Part shown: in pieces, positions 22,502 to 35,827 of the stretch | Position numbering within the stretch: position 1 is the stretch's first letter | Layout: each line of letters opens with the position of its first letter | NCBI GenBank assembly: GCA_030247855.1 | Contig: JAPDRN010000035.1 | Span: 4,051 to 68,050, forward strand | DNA from: Knufia peltigerae | Lineage: Eukaryota; Ascomycota; Eurotiomycetes; Chaetothyriales; Trichomeriaceae | Reading direction: 5' to 3' | Length of the DNA stretch: 64,000 bases | The notes under the pieces: generated by a model | The model's input: the letters and a program-made list of their open reading frames with translations, nothing else | The model's database searches: none | Told to the model about the DNA's origin: nothing | Made by a program: the position numbers and the translations under genes

Positions 22502-25500
22502 ATGTTGTGGCCTCCTGCGCCTGCGCAGTGCGCGCGAGGCTATATCAGAACCTCCCAGAAGTTCAGACTACGACAGCCGTATGCACTTCGAGCGGCCGCC
22601 ATCCTCCGACGATACTATGCGAGTGACGTTGTCGATACCAGCCCCTCTGCTGCCAGCGACAAAAACAACACCCTCGCGTGCCCGTCGCACCCCAGATACA
22701 ATGACATCGGAGTACAGCAGTTGAGCGACTATGTACATCCTCAAGTCTTTCCCGCAGGTGCCACGCGACCACGAGCGGATCTCGTCGAGTTGTCCAAAGA
22801 CCATTTGCGACGCCATGAGTTGCTGGGAAAGAACCAAGATAATGCGCCGTCCATCGGATTGGACACTCCTCCCATCTTCGGGACCTCGCTGGACGAGCAT
22901 TTTACCAGGTTGGGTATGGACGCTTCGGAACCATATCTGTCCTACGGTAAAGCCTTTGTGAGGGCCAACACACCCGAAAGACCGCGAAGATGGGTTATCA
23001 GAAGTGGTTGGACAAAGTACAACTCGGACATGACGACCGAAGAGGTGGATGCGCCGGACGAGACCATGTTGTCATTCGATGTCGAAACAATGTGGAAGGA
23101 AACACCCTTCGCGGTCATGGCAACGGCCGCGAGCCCGTCTGCGTGGTACGCATGGATATCGCCCTATCTTCTCGGAGAATCAGACAACCCCCGGCAACTG
23201 ATACCTTTGGGCGACCCGACGAAACCGCGGATTGTAGTCGGGCACAATATTGGCTATGATCGAGCAAGAGTCAAGGAAGAGTACGACCTAAAGCAGTCGA
23301 AGAATTTCTTCATCGACACAATGTCGTTACATGTCGCTGTGAACGGAATGTGCTCGAGACAGAGGCCGACGTGGATGAAACACAAGAAGAATAGAGATCT
23401 CAGGGACAAGATGGCCGGCGATCACAACTCCCTCGAACTACAAAGAATGCTGGAGAACAAGATGTTGAGCGAGGAAGAGGAGGAATTGTGGGTGGGGAGA
23501 AGTTCCATCAACTCTCTCCGTGATGTCGCAAAATTCCATTGCGGCGTGACCATCGACAAGAGCCAACGAGACTTTTTTGGCGAGCTCGATCGTGACGGTA
23601 TCCGCGAAAGAATCGACGAGCTGCTCGACTATTGTGCCGCAGACGTGGCCATCACCCACAGAGTCTTCCAGAAAGTGTTTCCGAATTTTCTGGAGACATG
23701 CCCTCATCCAGTCAGCTTTGGTGCCTTGAGACATCTCTCGTCTGTCATCCTGCCCGTTGATGAGTCGTGGGATCAGTATTTAAAAAGAGCCGAGGGCACA
23801 TATCAGCAAAGGCTGAAGGATGTCGAAGACAGGTTAATCCAGCTGTCGGAGGCAGCACTAGCAGTCAAAGAGAAGCCAGAGGTCTACACGACAGACCCAT
23901 GGCTTAACCAGCTGGACTGGTCAGGGCAGGAGATCAAGTATAAAAAGACGAGGAAGAAGGGCGAGGCGCCCGTTCCTGTTGCTCGTCAGAAGAAGCCAGG
24001 TGCACCTAACTGGTACAGAGACCTCTTCACCTCCAACACTTCCCCTCTCAACTTGACTGTCCGAACTAGAATCGCTCCGATACTGCTCAAGCTCTCATGG
24101 GATGGATATCCTCTCATCTGGTCCGACAAACACGGATGGACCTTTCGAGTCCCTCACAAGGATGTTCTCAAATACGAGAATAGCAACGTTGTGGCCTGCG
24201 ACATGTCCGAGGAGACCAACGAGACACTAAAGTCTGACATGAAGAATGCTTACTTCAAACTGCCACACAAGGACGGTCCTACAGCTCGGTGTGTCACACC
24301 TTTGGCTAAAGGATACCTGCAGTATTTTGAAGCAGGGACACTATCTTCACAATTTGGGCTAGCGAAAGAGGCTCTGGAAATGAACGCATCGTGTTCATAC
24401 TGGATCTCAGCTCGGGATAGAATCACATCTCAGATGGTCGTCAGAGAGGCAGATCGAGATCCTTCTCTGGCTGGCAAAACGAATCAAGGGTTCATCCTTC
24501 CTCAGATCATACCGATGGGAACTATCACCCGTCGTGCTGTGGAAAACACCTGGCTCACGGCTTCGAACGCCAAAGCCAATCGCGTAGGCTCTGAGCTGAA
24601 AGCTATGATCAAAGCTCCACCGGGATATTGCTTCGTCGGTGCCGACGTTGATAGCCAAGAACTTTGGATTGCTTCACTCGTCGGTGATGCGCAATTCCAA
24701 TTACACGGTGGCAACGCGATAGGCTTCATGACCCTCGAGGGGACCAAGGCCGCCGGCACTGATCTGCACTCGAAGACGGCAAAGATTCTAGGAATCTCCC
24801 GCAACGATGCCAAGGTCTTCAACTACGGCCGCATTTACGGTGCAGGTCTCAGATTCGCGGCACAATTGCTGCGCCAATTCAATCCTCTCCTCTCTGAAAA
24901 GGAAACCAACGAGATCGCCTCACGACTCTACAAGGAGACGAAAGGAACACGGACTCGTCGGAAAGCATTCGGGGCGGGCTCGTTCTGGCGAGGCGGAACC
25001 GAGTCATTCGTCTTCAACCGCCTCGAAGAGTTTGCGGAACAAGAACGTCCTCGCACTCCGGTCCTCGGCGCCGGCATCACTGAAGCCTTGATGCGCCGTT
25101 TCATCAACCAAGGCTCGTTCATGACGTCGCGGATCAATTGGGCCATTCAATCCTCCGGAGTTGACTACCTGCATCTCCTGATCATCAGTATGGATCACCT
25201 CATCCGACGCTTCAACCTCGACGCTCGCCTCGCCATCACCGTACACGACGAGATTCGGTACCTAGTCAAGCGTGAAGACAGATACAAAGCCGCCTTGGCC
25301 CTTCAGATCAGCAATCTCTGGACGAGAGCCATGTTCAGCCAACAGATGGGCATAGAAGACTTGCCCCAGTCGTGTGCGTTCTTTTCGGCCGTCGACATCG
25401 ACCACGTCCTCCGCAAGGAAGTCGACATGGACTGCGTCACGCCCAGCCACCCCGAAAAGATCCCACACGGCGAGAGTCTGGACGTCAATCAACTCTTGGC

Positions 25501-26020
25501 GAAAGGGAGTGAAGCGTTTCTCGATCCCGCGATACAGCCCAAGACCGGACCCATCGATCTGGACAAGTACACCTATACTCCCAGGGCGAGTGTCATGTCG
25601 ACGTTGAACGGTGTCGAGGGTGTCGATGTAGGCTATATCCGCGCTCAGATCACGAGCGATGACAAGGAATTGAAGAGTATCATCAAGGATGCCGAGAAGG
25701 CCGATTCGGGGTTGTCGAATGAAGGCGGAAAAGAAAACGACAACGATAGTGCCGGCGGGGCGACAACATCACCAACAAAACTTCCCAAAGCTCCACGTGG
25801 ACGTCGTCCCAAACCAAAAGTCCCCATCCCACCTCACGCTCAGCCCCAGAGGGCAATGTTGATGGAGGTAGAGGACCGGTGGAACCTGGGATACGCCAAG
25901 ACTTTCGGTGGCAGTCCTGCAAACGGAAGCGGAACAAACAAGGCGGCACCATGGCTGGCCGATAAGAAATCGACGAGCCCGTTGACGTACAAGTTGTCAC
26001 AGGACGGTTGGGAGGTTTGA
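22502..26020 (+). CDS. MIP1: Mitochondrial DNA polymerase gamma
   Basis: A 1172-aa single-exon family-A polymerase that replicates mitochondrial DNA. The Arg/Ala-rich N-terminus (RGYIRTSQKFRLRQPYALRA) is a mitochondrial presequence. Exonuclease motifs are present: Exo I LSFDVETMW, Exo II VGHNIGYDRARVKEEY, Exo III YCAADVAIT. Polymerase motifs are also present: A VGADVDSQELWIASLVGD, B RNDAKVFNYGRIYGAG, C AITVHDEIRYLV, all with catalytic acids intact. The C-terminal extension after CAFFSAVDIDHVLRKE (about 250 aa) is longer than in the animal enzyme, as in other fungi, and ends in a Pro/Lys-rich low-complexity tail. The start lies close to the divergent gene; alternative in-frame ATGs would cut the presequence. 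Confidence 0.97.
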   Translation: MLWPPAPAQCARGYIRTSQKFRLRQPYALRAAAILRRYYASDVVDTSPSAASDKNNTLACPSHPRYNDIGVQQLSDYVHPQVFPAGATRPRADLVELSKDHLRRHELLGKNQDNAPSIGLDTPPIFGTSLDEHFTRLGMDASEPYLSYGKAFVRANTPERPRRWVIRSGWTKYNSDMTTEEVDAPDETMLSFDVETMWKETPFAVMATAASPSAWYAWISPYLLGESDNPRQLIPLGDPTKPRIVVGHNIGYDRARVKEEYDLKQSKNFFIDTMSLHVAVNGMCSRQRPTWMKHKKNRDLRDKMAGDHNSLELQRMLENKMLSEEEEELWVGRSSINSLRDVAKFHCGVTIDKSQRDFFGELDRDGIRERIDELLDYCAADVAITHRVFQKVFPNFLETCPHPVSFGALRHLSSVILPVDESWDQYLKRAEGTYQQRLKDVEDRLIQLSEAALAVKEKPEVYTTDPWLNQLDWSGQEIKYKKTRKKGEAPVPVARQKKPGAPNWYRDLFTSNTSPLNLTVRTRIAPILLKLSWDGYPLIWSDKHGWTFRVPHKDVLKYENSNVVACDMSEETNETLKSDMKNAYFKLPHKDGPTARCVTPLAKGYLQYFEAGTLSSQFGLAKEALEMNASCSYWISARDRITSQMVVREADRDPSLAGKTNQGFILPQIIPMGTITRRAVENTWLTASNAKANRVGSELKAMIKAPPGYCFVGADVDSQELWIASLVGDAQFQLHGGNAIGFMTLEGTKAAGTDLHSKTAKILGISRNDAKVFNYGRIYGAGLRFAAQLLRQFNPLLSEKETNEIASRLYKETKGTRTRRKAFGAGSFWRGGTESFVFNRLEEFAEQERPRTPVLGAGITEALMRRFINQGSFMTSRINWAIQSSGVDYLHLLIISMDHLIRRFNLDARLAITVHDEIRYLVKREDRYKAALALQISNLWTRAMFSQQMGIEDLPQSCAFFSAVDIDHVLRKEVDMDCVTPSHPEKIPHGESLDVNQLLAKGSEAFLDPAIQPKTGPIDLDKYTYTPRASVMSTLNGVEGVDVGYIRAQITSDDKELKSIIKDAEKADSGLSNEGGKENDNDSAGGATTSPTKLPKAPRGRRPKPKVPIPPHAQPQRAMLMEVEDRWNLGYAKTFGGSPANGSGTNKAAPWLADKKSTSPLTYKLSQDGWEV

Positions 26021-26468
26021 GCCGAGTTGACTGGGTGAGATTCAAGTGGCCTTCTGATTTGTTACATGAGCACGGCTATTCCACAAAAAAAAATATCTGG
26101 CGATCGTCTAGACAACTTTGGGTGTAACGATGTGGTCTTTCGGACATCAGTGTTGGCCGGGCGGAAAGTACATCATGTACATTATACCATCACGGTTTAT
26201 GATATGTCTTGTAGTATCAGACAAGAAAAAAGAACAGAGGTGGCGACGCCTGTACAATAAATAATCATTTGTACGGATTTCTGGTTACCACTTCCCGTGT
26301 CATGATGGAAATAAAAGAAAAACCCAGAGAGGGTCGAAACACATCAATTTTATTTTGTCTACCTCTTGAAGGCCCCGAAAACCCCCAATTCAACTTGACA
26401 GTCTCTTCTGCATTTTCGATTGCATATTCAACATTTCTTCTCATCTTGAAATCTTCATCGGTCACGCA
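26021..26468. other. Convergent 3' space, MIP1 / TEL1
   Basis: About 450 bases between two convergent stop codons. No coding signal. Confidence 0.65.
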
Positions 26469-29400
26469 CTACGCATAAGCCGCCCATCCACAAAACAACG
26501 CTGCAAGGTTTCTTTCATCCGTCGCTTGTCGGATCAATTCATTCACGGTGGCCTCCACGCTCAACGCTTTGCCCAGTTTCTTCGCGACGATGGTCAAGGC
26601 ACGGTCTGCCTCGCTAGGCTCATTGGCTTCTCTTCGACTCGCCAAATCATGTGGCAACATACCACCGCCACCACCATCATCGACACCGGCGGCAACAGAG
26701 GCACCAGCGCCGGCACCTGCTGCGGTGGCTTCGGCTTGTTCGTTGTTTTCTTGCATCCTCTGTAGTCGCAAGGGCGAGATGGACCACGTGTGCAAGGGAT
26801 CGTACCTGAGCACATCCAAGATGGTCATGATGGATTCTTGGTCCACACGCAACGCTTCGAGCGTGAAATTGCAGCACCGCCGAAAAACACCCTCGACGCC
26901 GGTCAGACCCATACCGTCGACCAGGTCTCGTGTCAAACGGAAGGGCACGACTTCTGGAATCGGCAAGACTCGACCCGCTTCAAACGCCACGCCCAAATCG
27001 ATGTGGACCACTTCACCCGAGTTCTCGTCGAGGAGGATATTGTGGCCGTGTCGATCACCAAGCCCCAGAACATGACCGAGGATGCTGACCGCGGCCATGG
27101 AGCGGCTGTAGTTCAATCTCTTGTAGAACCAATCGTCGGGATCGGGGAATCTCTCCATGAAGAAGAAGCGCATGACTGGATGAAAGTTGGCCGTGACAGT
27201 TCGGTAGGTACGGAGACGTTGCTCCAGACCTTTCGTCTGAACTTCCGCAATCTCTTTCCTGCATTTGTTGGGCTTGTAGTCCTTCGGGAAGAAGCGTTCA
27301 TGGGCTGGTAGAAGGTAGTCATGCAGTGGGAGAGTGTCTTTGACGAACTCAATGATACCCGAATTCGTTGTCAAGGGAATGACTTTGTATGTTCGAATGT
27401 CCAAATTCCGCTGTCGAGTGGCACGGTGGTCTTTGAGAAGATCCGAAACTTGTTGAAAGACTTGTTCCATGATCGCATCTTGACGTAAATCATCATTTCC
27501 GCTTTTGAGAAGCATCTTGTATCGCTGCCCATCGGAAGCAGTCATGGTGACGATCTTGGGATTCGACAACCCACCAGCGATAGAAATCATTGGGTCGAAC
27601 TTTACAAATGTAGGCACACTCGAATAGTCGTGATCAGGCCGGAGAGGGATATTCAAGGTTGGCGGAGCGATCCTAGTGTGAGCCTCGGATAAGACGTTCT
27701 CAAGTTTCTGACCAGATTGCAGTTTCCGTAGTTGAATTTTCGAGCCCTGTCGTTTCTCCTTCTCTGAAAGGCTCTCCGAAGCAACTCGGTGGAATTGGAT
27801 GCAAGAGTTGTGGAGCGCCACCCAGATTGCAGCTGAGACACTCTTCTTGTTGACTATTTCAGACAGTCTGATGGCGGCATGGTTGCGAGAGACAGCAACC
27901 TCATCTTGTTTCAGTGCCTTGCTCTTACTCGCAGCAAAAAGTTGATAGAGGCTGTGGTAGGGGTGGTCAGAGCAGATTCGAAACATCAGATCCATAAGGT
28001 TTTTTTGGAAATCATCTTTGATGTCGAGCAAGCGCGACGAAAGCTGATTGACCAGGGGGGCGAATCTAATAGTAGGCACACCAGGTAAATGTTTGCCAAC
28101 CACCTTATTCGCTTCTCGACTTTCCGCTTGATTGAGCCACAAAGCCAGAAGTCGAAGAGTATCGTTCGGGTAGTCATCAGATGCCTTCATCGAAAGAAGG
28201 TAGTTCTCCAGGCAATTTAGTATGAGTTCTTCTCGATTGCTCCGCACGCGTTTCCATTCCTCATCATCAATCTTGAACCACGTTCGTGCTCTGTCCAGGT
28301 GTATCTTCAATTGTTTCTTTTGTCGATCATCACGGCTGCTCTTGTACATTTGTTCAAGTTCTCGGACCTCCTGGTCTTTGCGATCTCTGATCTTGCTGAT
28401 TCTGGTAAAGTCGTCCAGATTGTCAGTGTCTTGAAGTTGCGTGTCACAGAAACTTGCAAAGTTGTGGTGAACCCTGCCAGCCTCTGATCCGTTCTCGTGG
28501 CCGCGTATCTCCTCAAACGAAGGTATAAGGTATCGGGAAATAATTTCATCTGGCTTCTCGAGGCGAGCCTCGGCGATCCTGTGACCAAGTTCAGTCAAGA
28601 TGGCTGCTCTCGTGACCGGAATGGCTTGTTTGGCCGTATCATCGCGCTCCTTCAACTTTTGCAAGATGCCAATCGAAACAGCTGTTTCATCCTGGGACCA
28701 CAATGTTCTTGCAAGGTCGTATCGGACGGCAACATCTACCTCCAATCCCGATTGATTGGCTACCTGATTGAGTTCTGACAAGTACAAAGTTCGATTTAGA
28801 CAGAATTGTGGCACATCAAACTTGGATGCTAGCTCAAGTGAGTGTCTGGCTGCCCGAACCTCATTGCGGAGGGCTTGGTTTGGACTCAAGGAGAAAGCGG
28901 CTTGCAGATTGACGTTCCGCCGCATGGCAGCAAATGATGATTCTCTTCCATCAAGTATTGGAGACAGTCTTTCGAACCTGAATACTCAAATTAGTACGAG
29001 TGTGCTAGAACATGAGTATGATAACTTACTCGACTAGCTTGACCCGCTCATCCCTTGCCTCAATTCTCGCCCACACAACTTCCAAGTCTTCCGGACTTTT
29101 TGCCAACATGATCTGCTTGATTTCTCCACGTATGGCCAAATGTGTCAAGATATCGCTGGTCTGAGCATTGCCGGAAACGCTGGCTTCCATGTCATCAATG
29201 AGTAAAAGTAAGGATTGATCTAATTTATCGATCAAATCCTGCTTCTTGGTCGTGTGATAGAGATCTTGTAGCCAGGTGGACATGTCCTTGGAGTATGTGA
29301 TTGATCGATTCATGGGCTGGACGTCCCAGTCACTGTTGGGCAGCAGTCCCATAGCAAGCTCCGTGTTGTTGCCAGAATCTTCGTAGTATTGTCTTACAGC

Positions 29401-32400
29401 TTCAGAAATACCTTGCATGTTTGCGGCACTCAACGAGGATGCAGTAACTTGTGCAATGGAAGCAAAAGACTGCCCCTGGTCGCCCATTCTCAACCGCGTG
29501 TCAAGCATTGCGCTGTGCAGAGAAAGCGATGTTTGGCTTGCGCCTTCATGTGTCATTTTGCTGACGACTTCAGCAAGGTCGAATTCTTGTTTTTTACCAT
29601 AGAAGAAGTCAGGGTCGTCAACATTTTCATAAACTTTCGCAACCACTTCTCCAGGGACGCTTTTGGCGCTTGCAAATGACCTTCGGGACGAGCGGCCAGA
29701 TTGTAGCCCGGCATACGAGTGCTGCAGTTCTAACAACAAGAGTGCTTCATGCCACATTCGGCATTCGGCCGCAGCAATGGCAGCATCACCCAAGTCAATA
29801 TCGAGCCAAGAATTCCGCGCAGTAATATTGGTCTCATTTGGAAATCGGCATCTTTGCAGGTATAAGAGAGTTTGCAAAGCTAGTCGACGTGGCTTTTCGG
29901 GCGATCGTGAGCCCGAATGGAAAACACTTGTGAACCCGTGGGATAATTTGTCTTTGAATGTCTGCTGCGCATTTATCTCTCGGAGAAGAACCAGGTGCGC
30001 GGCAAATGGTAGTAAGATGTCCGCGGAACCCGAGAGTGCAAGCGCAATGGGCTTGAGAAAGCTCAAAACTGGATCGTGAGCTGCAGAGTCACTGATTTCA
30101 GCCACGATATCACTAGCCCAACTCCCATTCTCGTGGGTGGAGGAGGGCAGTCTTTCCGCAGTCAGGATACTTGGTTGTGGGAGAGGGATCGCAGGACATG
30201 GGAAATGCTTGTACTTCAGCTGATGAATCAAATCCCTTTCGACTTTTTGTTGGAGCACATCATCTTGAGATCTATCGGGCATGCCACTGAATATCAGTTG
30301 CAGAGTTTTTTCGGCATAGGCTGAGGCAGTAAAGTCGGAGCCCCATATGAGATCTAAAAGAAACTCAACAATACTGGTATAAGAATGTATGGCGTCCTGA
30401 TCCGGCTCAACTTGGGTTACGTCTGAAGGATATTCGATCGATTTTTCCCTTCTAGCATTAAAGCGCAAGCCGCGCATGATATGCCCCCGGCCAATTATTT
30501 CTGCAGTCCATATGCGGAATGGCTGGTTCAAGTTGATCCTTTTGACGATTGTGCCTAAGATAGGAGAGAACTGCGCTGCTTGGAGATCATCTTCAAGAAT
30601 ATCATCCGAACGGCTGGTTGCAGGCTGGAAATGCTGACACAGAATACCAATAGCGATGTCAAAGTGGATATTTGTAAGTAAAGGTTCCTCTGAGGCTCTA
30701 TCAGCGAGAAGAACTTGCAGCAGGCTTCCTTCGCTTGAACTTTTTGAGCTGTTCCCTGAGGATGTTATGGCTTTGGCGTGTTGCACAAGAGACTGGAAGG
30801 TCGACCTCGCCTTTTCAGTTCCCTCTGCGAGACTCATAGAGTCGAGATAATCACCAAGGTAGCTTCGAAAGGCCTGCGCCTTGTTCATTGTCGAAACGAA
30901 ATGAATTTCCTGGGTCGTGCTATCTTGAGAGGAACCCATGAAGCCAATAAGAGAAGTGAAGATTGCTACACCTAAGCCAGCAATGAAGGATGGATTTTTG
31001 TTGAGATAGGCCTTCCCAGCTTTTAACAAATACTGGTAAATCGCCATTGTGTCCTCGGCACACTCAAACATCGTAAGATATGGTCGCAGATTGTGCAAAA
31101 TCATTTCCAGTGGATAGCCTTCCAGGGCAACTGGGCCTGCAAGGCTGACTGCAATACGAATCTTCCGAATGATGCTACAAACATGCAACGAGCCCAGTGC
31201 TGGATATATTCTCTCGAGCAGCTGTCTATAGACATGAATCAACAAGGCGGAGGTCCAGACGTCGGTAGACTGAATATCAAGTCGTTGGTATAAGTAATTG
31301 AGTTCGTCTAACAAACATCGGGCTCTGAAAGAAGGCTGCTGAGAAAGTGGAATCTGTGTGTTTGAATCTGACATGGAGGCCATTTCTTGCCATGCACAAA
31401 GAGCAGATGTTTCGTCATTCTTCTCGAAAGATTTGTCAATTGCGCGGTCATCTTGCAGCGTTATTACCAGACGAGCGACAATCTCGGGAAGATTGTAACG
31501 TAACAGCCTCAAATAAGATTCAGATCCAAGTTGTTTACGTATCAGTTTCTCTGATCCATCGTAGATGCGCTCTTGTTTCGGTACACTGGTTTCAGACGCA
31601 AGGGTATAGGCTTCAGCATACGGAAAATGATCGGACAGAAGGGACAACCACTCTTGTTCGACAAGAACCGCAAGCTCTTCCGCATGGCTCGAGCCTCGGA
31701 GTGCAATCTGACCAACGAGTTCTGCGATATTGTCCAACGCAAGCTCCTTAAGAGAAATGTAGCTGAAAGCAAGGTAAGGAATTTGTGCCAGAGAGCCTCT
31801 ACTCAGCCAAGTGTAGAATATCTGTGGAGCAAAAAGCCCAAATAAAACCCGGGGTGATTTCAGGCCAAGTGTCGTACACATCTCTGCAATGCAAGCTGTG
31901 GCCATTGGCATTGTCGATGGTACATTTGCGACCGTCTCAAAGGTATGGTAAGTGGCTTGTCGCAGTACAGTATGCCAATGAGCACCAAGTTGTGCTATGA
32001 CATGGAGCCGAACGGCAATACCTTCCTTGTTATCCGGGTCAGAGGGCAGATTTTCAACGATATCGTCGAAAATAGCCTCATGTTGACTCAAAACATATTT
32101 CTCAAATATGCGGGTTAATTTCTTGCCTAACCCGTATTTCGTCGTGACATTACCAGCCTTCAAAATATGGAGTAGGCTAGTTCTGGGAGAAGGGAGCTCT
32201 TCTTCATCGAAGGATGCATTCTGTCTCATAAGCGAGTCTAGCAAGTTTGTGATGTGTAGGAGCACTCTGCGACTAGCAATTTGCTTCCCAAGAGCGGTGT
32301 TCAGAAACCAGTCGTAAATATCGAGTGCAGTTTCACGTAGATCGTCAGTCTCCTCCCGAGTTGTCCATAATCTTGAAAGACTCTGCATAGTAGAGAGACA

Positions 32401-35400
32401 GAAGCATAAGGCAGCTTCACACCTTTCGAATCGGTAGTCTTGCATGTACCTTTTGGCGAGGTCACCAAGGAGTCGATGAGCGTCAATACGAGTGACACCA
32501 GGGTTTAGGCCGAAAAAATCCTTGACAGCGCCACGGGCAGCGAGTAACGAATCTGGATCCAAAGACAGAATCTGATCAACAACCACAGAAGCGGTCTCGG
32601 GGTCGAGAGAACGACTTGACTTGATTACCTGTAGTGCGGTGATAAGCTCCACCTTATTTCTTGTCAGGAGCGATGATGTGTCGCTACAAAGCGGCAGATC
32701 AATCCTCATGGCACTTGAGACATTATGTTGGCCTCGCTGGCTAGATTGGGAATCCCATGTGTCTATATCCATGATTTCAAAATCAGATAGGTTTTTTGAA
32801 TCTGAGCTTGTCGTATCCTGGTCGGTGACCAAGCTTGTGAGTCTCAATGCTAACTCTATCACCGGTTGGTATGCCTCAGGAGCGGCTTCATCATCGCTCT
32901 GGACAATTCTATCGTATATCTGCAAGGTCGACTCGCAGAAACGTCCGGTCACTAGTCTGCGCATGTCTTCACTCTGGTCTCTGGTAAAAGCCTCAATCGT
33001 GTCACGGCTTTTGGCGTGGGACGGATCTTGCTGAGCACTTTGAGAATGCTTGCCGGTTTTGGTCCAAACACCGGTGGCTACGGTAGATGCCACGGCCAGT
33101 ATTGTTGCAATATCACTTGTGATATTGAAACCTCGCTCAGATCGTATACTTTCCCATGAATACATAAAGTCGGATAATCGGCCGTTCAGAAAGTCGATAA
33201 CAGCCTTTGTGGTGTGGGAAGCTGTAACGGAGTCAATCTGAGGACTTCCATGTCCCAGGGTTTGAGCACCTTTGGGCTCATGTGGAGGGAGACAGAGAAG
33301 GTAACGCAGAAAGTCAAGATCATCAAATGGAATCAATGATGCTCGCCACAACGGGTGCGAAGGTGACCAGTCCTCTCGAGGCAAGGGTCTATCATAAGAG
33401 CCACACATAGACGTCAAAAGCAGGTACAAGAGAGAGGGTCGGCCATGAAACGCAATTTGCGAGTTGGACAGGCGATCAAGTGTAGGAGGAAGAGTCCACC
33501 TGGCGGTCAACCAACTCAGGGTTTTCAGACAGAAGGCTTCAAAGAGCTTCCCAGTCTCAAATAAACCAGATCCAAGAGCAGTCGTCAAGAGGGTCAAGGC
33601 GGTATCGGTGAATAAACAGGGTCCATTGTTAGATCCTCCGAACACAGCATTGTGGAGAGATGCTCCCGTCAGTGCAGAGCCAAGAACCTCCGTCTCCAAA
33701 ATGACATTGAGAAGTTGGCAGGCTGCTCGAGCTGCCGCTGGGATAGACAATGCTCCCTGCGCAGCCTCATAAACCCGCAACCAGTCGATTGACGAACTTG
33801 TAGTGGACTGTGGAGAGACTAATACTCGTGAGAAAATCAGAAACGTCCAGGTTTGTACATTGCCATCTTCGTGAGTCAACGCCGGTATCAATTTGGAAAC
33901 TCCGACAAAGAGCTTCTCATCGAGTGTGTGTGGTTGATCAAGGAGGAAAAGTAAGATCTGCAAGCTAACCAGCCTCTCCTGACCTGGACTAACTGCAGCG
34001 CTTTGTAAAACTTCGTCGAAAGGGCTTTGGGTCTTCTGCCGTTTCCGAGATGTGTCTTCAGAATACTGCTCACGTCGCATCGATTTACCAGAGGCGACTA
34101 ATCCCAAAATAAGACATGAAACGACTGAGAGGGTCATAAAGCATGACAAAGCTCGAGATGATTCTCTCAATGGTAGGAATTGTCTGAGTCGCAGCGGCTG
34201 ATCACTTCCCTCGGCGTCAGGGCGCATATCGTCAAAGTGTAGGATTTCTCTCTCGTTGCGATGATGATACTCGGACAGAATGGTTCGCATGAGAGCTTCA
34301 ATACGATCAACACCAACGTGTGGCCACGGCTCGCTTGTGGAGAGAAAGAAGTACCGACATGTGAATAGCGTGATGAGCATTTGTTCCCGCAGCAGACTTG
34401 ACTTGCTGACCCAAAGCCTCCGTATGATCGGAATGAGCTCCATTAGCATTGACCGTATCAAGGCGACATTCTCTGTCAATGAAACAAAGATAATGTTGTT
34501 CAAGATCTCAAATAAAGGCTCTTGTCCCCGGGTAGTCGAGTTCAAAAGAGAGATCAGTACCTCGGCGATGGCTGCAGAGCGTGTTGGGACTGGTGCATTT
34601 GTCACAGATGTAAGACCTTTCAAGGCGACAGCGAGATCTTCAACGTATGAAGCAATCTCTTTTCCAAGGGTCCTCCTACTCCGTTGACTGTGGCGTATGG
34701 ATAATTGCAAGCCGGATCGAGAGGCCATACTAGTCTCTCGGCTAGTCACAAGATCATCATCTACTTGGTCATCCTCAAGACCTAAGGACAATGCCTCCAG
34801 AACGAAGTCAACATAGCCTTGCCAGTTTTTAGGACGCATATGCTCTGCATGGGGAGAATATTCCAAGATGGAACGGAAGGCCTTGAGATAGTCGGTCTTG
34901 AGGGGCTTGCAGAAGGACCCATCTGACAAAGGCAAAGTGTCAACAACATGGTCTAGAACGGACAGTGCAGTTTTGAAAGACACGTTAGAAGATCCTGCCT
35001 CCACAACGAGTCTAAAGGCTGCTGCAGCGACTTCGAGACGAGATGCAGCATTATTCTTCGTCGTTGGCTTGACAGCACGGGTGAAAGCTGACTTCTCTCT
35101 GGCAATGATGGTGTAAAGCAATTCAAAGATCTTGTGGAAGACATCATCTTCTAGGACGTTGCTTGTGGGACAAGTCAGCTTATGAGATCTCAGCTCAAGT
35201 CTCGCACCTACATTCGAGATGTGGTCCTGCCTTGGCAGAGTGCGCTTTTCAAAGCTGCAAACCAAGTCAATTAAAGCAAGCAACTGCGAGAACTAACAGA
35301 CCTTCAAGACCTTCGGTTCGGACACGTTGTGTATCAGCCTCTAGCTTTCCTGGTCGTCGTAGTTAGTTGACAAGGCTGAGATACGGATATGCTGGTCAAA

Positions 35401-35446
35401 GCCCATGCTTACCAATGGCTGCCACGATAAGTTTGACCTCCGCCAT
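26469..35446 (-). CDS. TEL1: ATM-family DNA-damage checkpoint kinase Tel1
   Basis: Five exons on the minus strand: 35446-35413, 35349-35302, 35254-35212, 35161-29030, 28977-26469. They sum to 2922 codons including the stop, or 2921 aa, the expected size for fungal Tel1. Tel1 is a PI3K-like Ser/Thr kinase recruited by the Mre11 complex to double-strand breaks and telomeres. The N-terminus carries a degenerate TAN-type helix (EADTQRVRTEGLEALK, about 15-30), then several HEAT-like helical repeats, a FAT region, the kinase domain with GLGDRHGHNILLD (about residue 2725) and HIDLGVAF, and a C-terminal FATC (NELIRQATDERNLAALFCGW). Introns are 63, 47, 50 and 52 nt. It diverges from NUP192 over 381 bases and converges on MIP1. 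Catalytic DRHGHN and DLG-type motifs are intact, so the gene looks functional. Confidence 0.96.
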
Positions 35447-35827
35447 CTCTCCAGCCTCGGACGGTCAATAAATACTCCCTATCAAGGAACATTTTTCGTT
35501 CAGGCGCAGATTTATGGGGTTTCGCTGACCAGGGTATCTGATTTTTGAAGACCGACTGGTATAGTCAAACGGAAAGACGCCATAAAGCCTGTCAGGGAGA
35601 GAAACAATGTATGGAGTGTTCAGTTACTCCGTACATTGGCCTGACCAAAGAGCAAGAACATATGCTTGGCACGCCAAACTACGCTAACCCATTTCAGGAA
35701 ACTCGCCTTGACTGCGGCATCAATTTTTGGAGACAAAAGTCCATGGACCATGATGCCTTGAGACGCGACGTTGCCAGCTTCCACGCGTTGTCGCTTTCGT
35801 TGAAGGCTCTCTCATAGACTGCAAACA
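35447..35827. promoter_or_regulatory. Bidirectional promoter, TEL1 / NUP192
   Basis: 381 bases between two divergent start codons. One exact TACTCCGTA sits at 35625-35633, near the middle. Confidence 0.5.

Noticed and set aside
28925..29026. Two separate genes in the TEL1 region (kinase part and N-terminal part)
   Set aside because: A 52-nt intron at 28978-29029 joins them in frame, and together they give the full length and domain order of Tel1.
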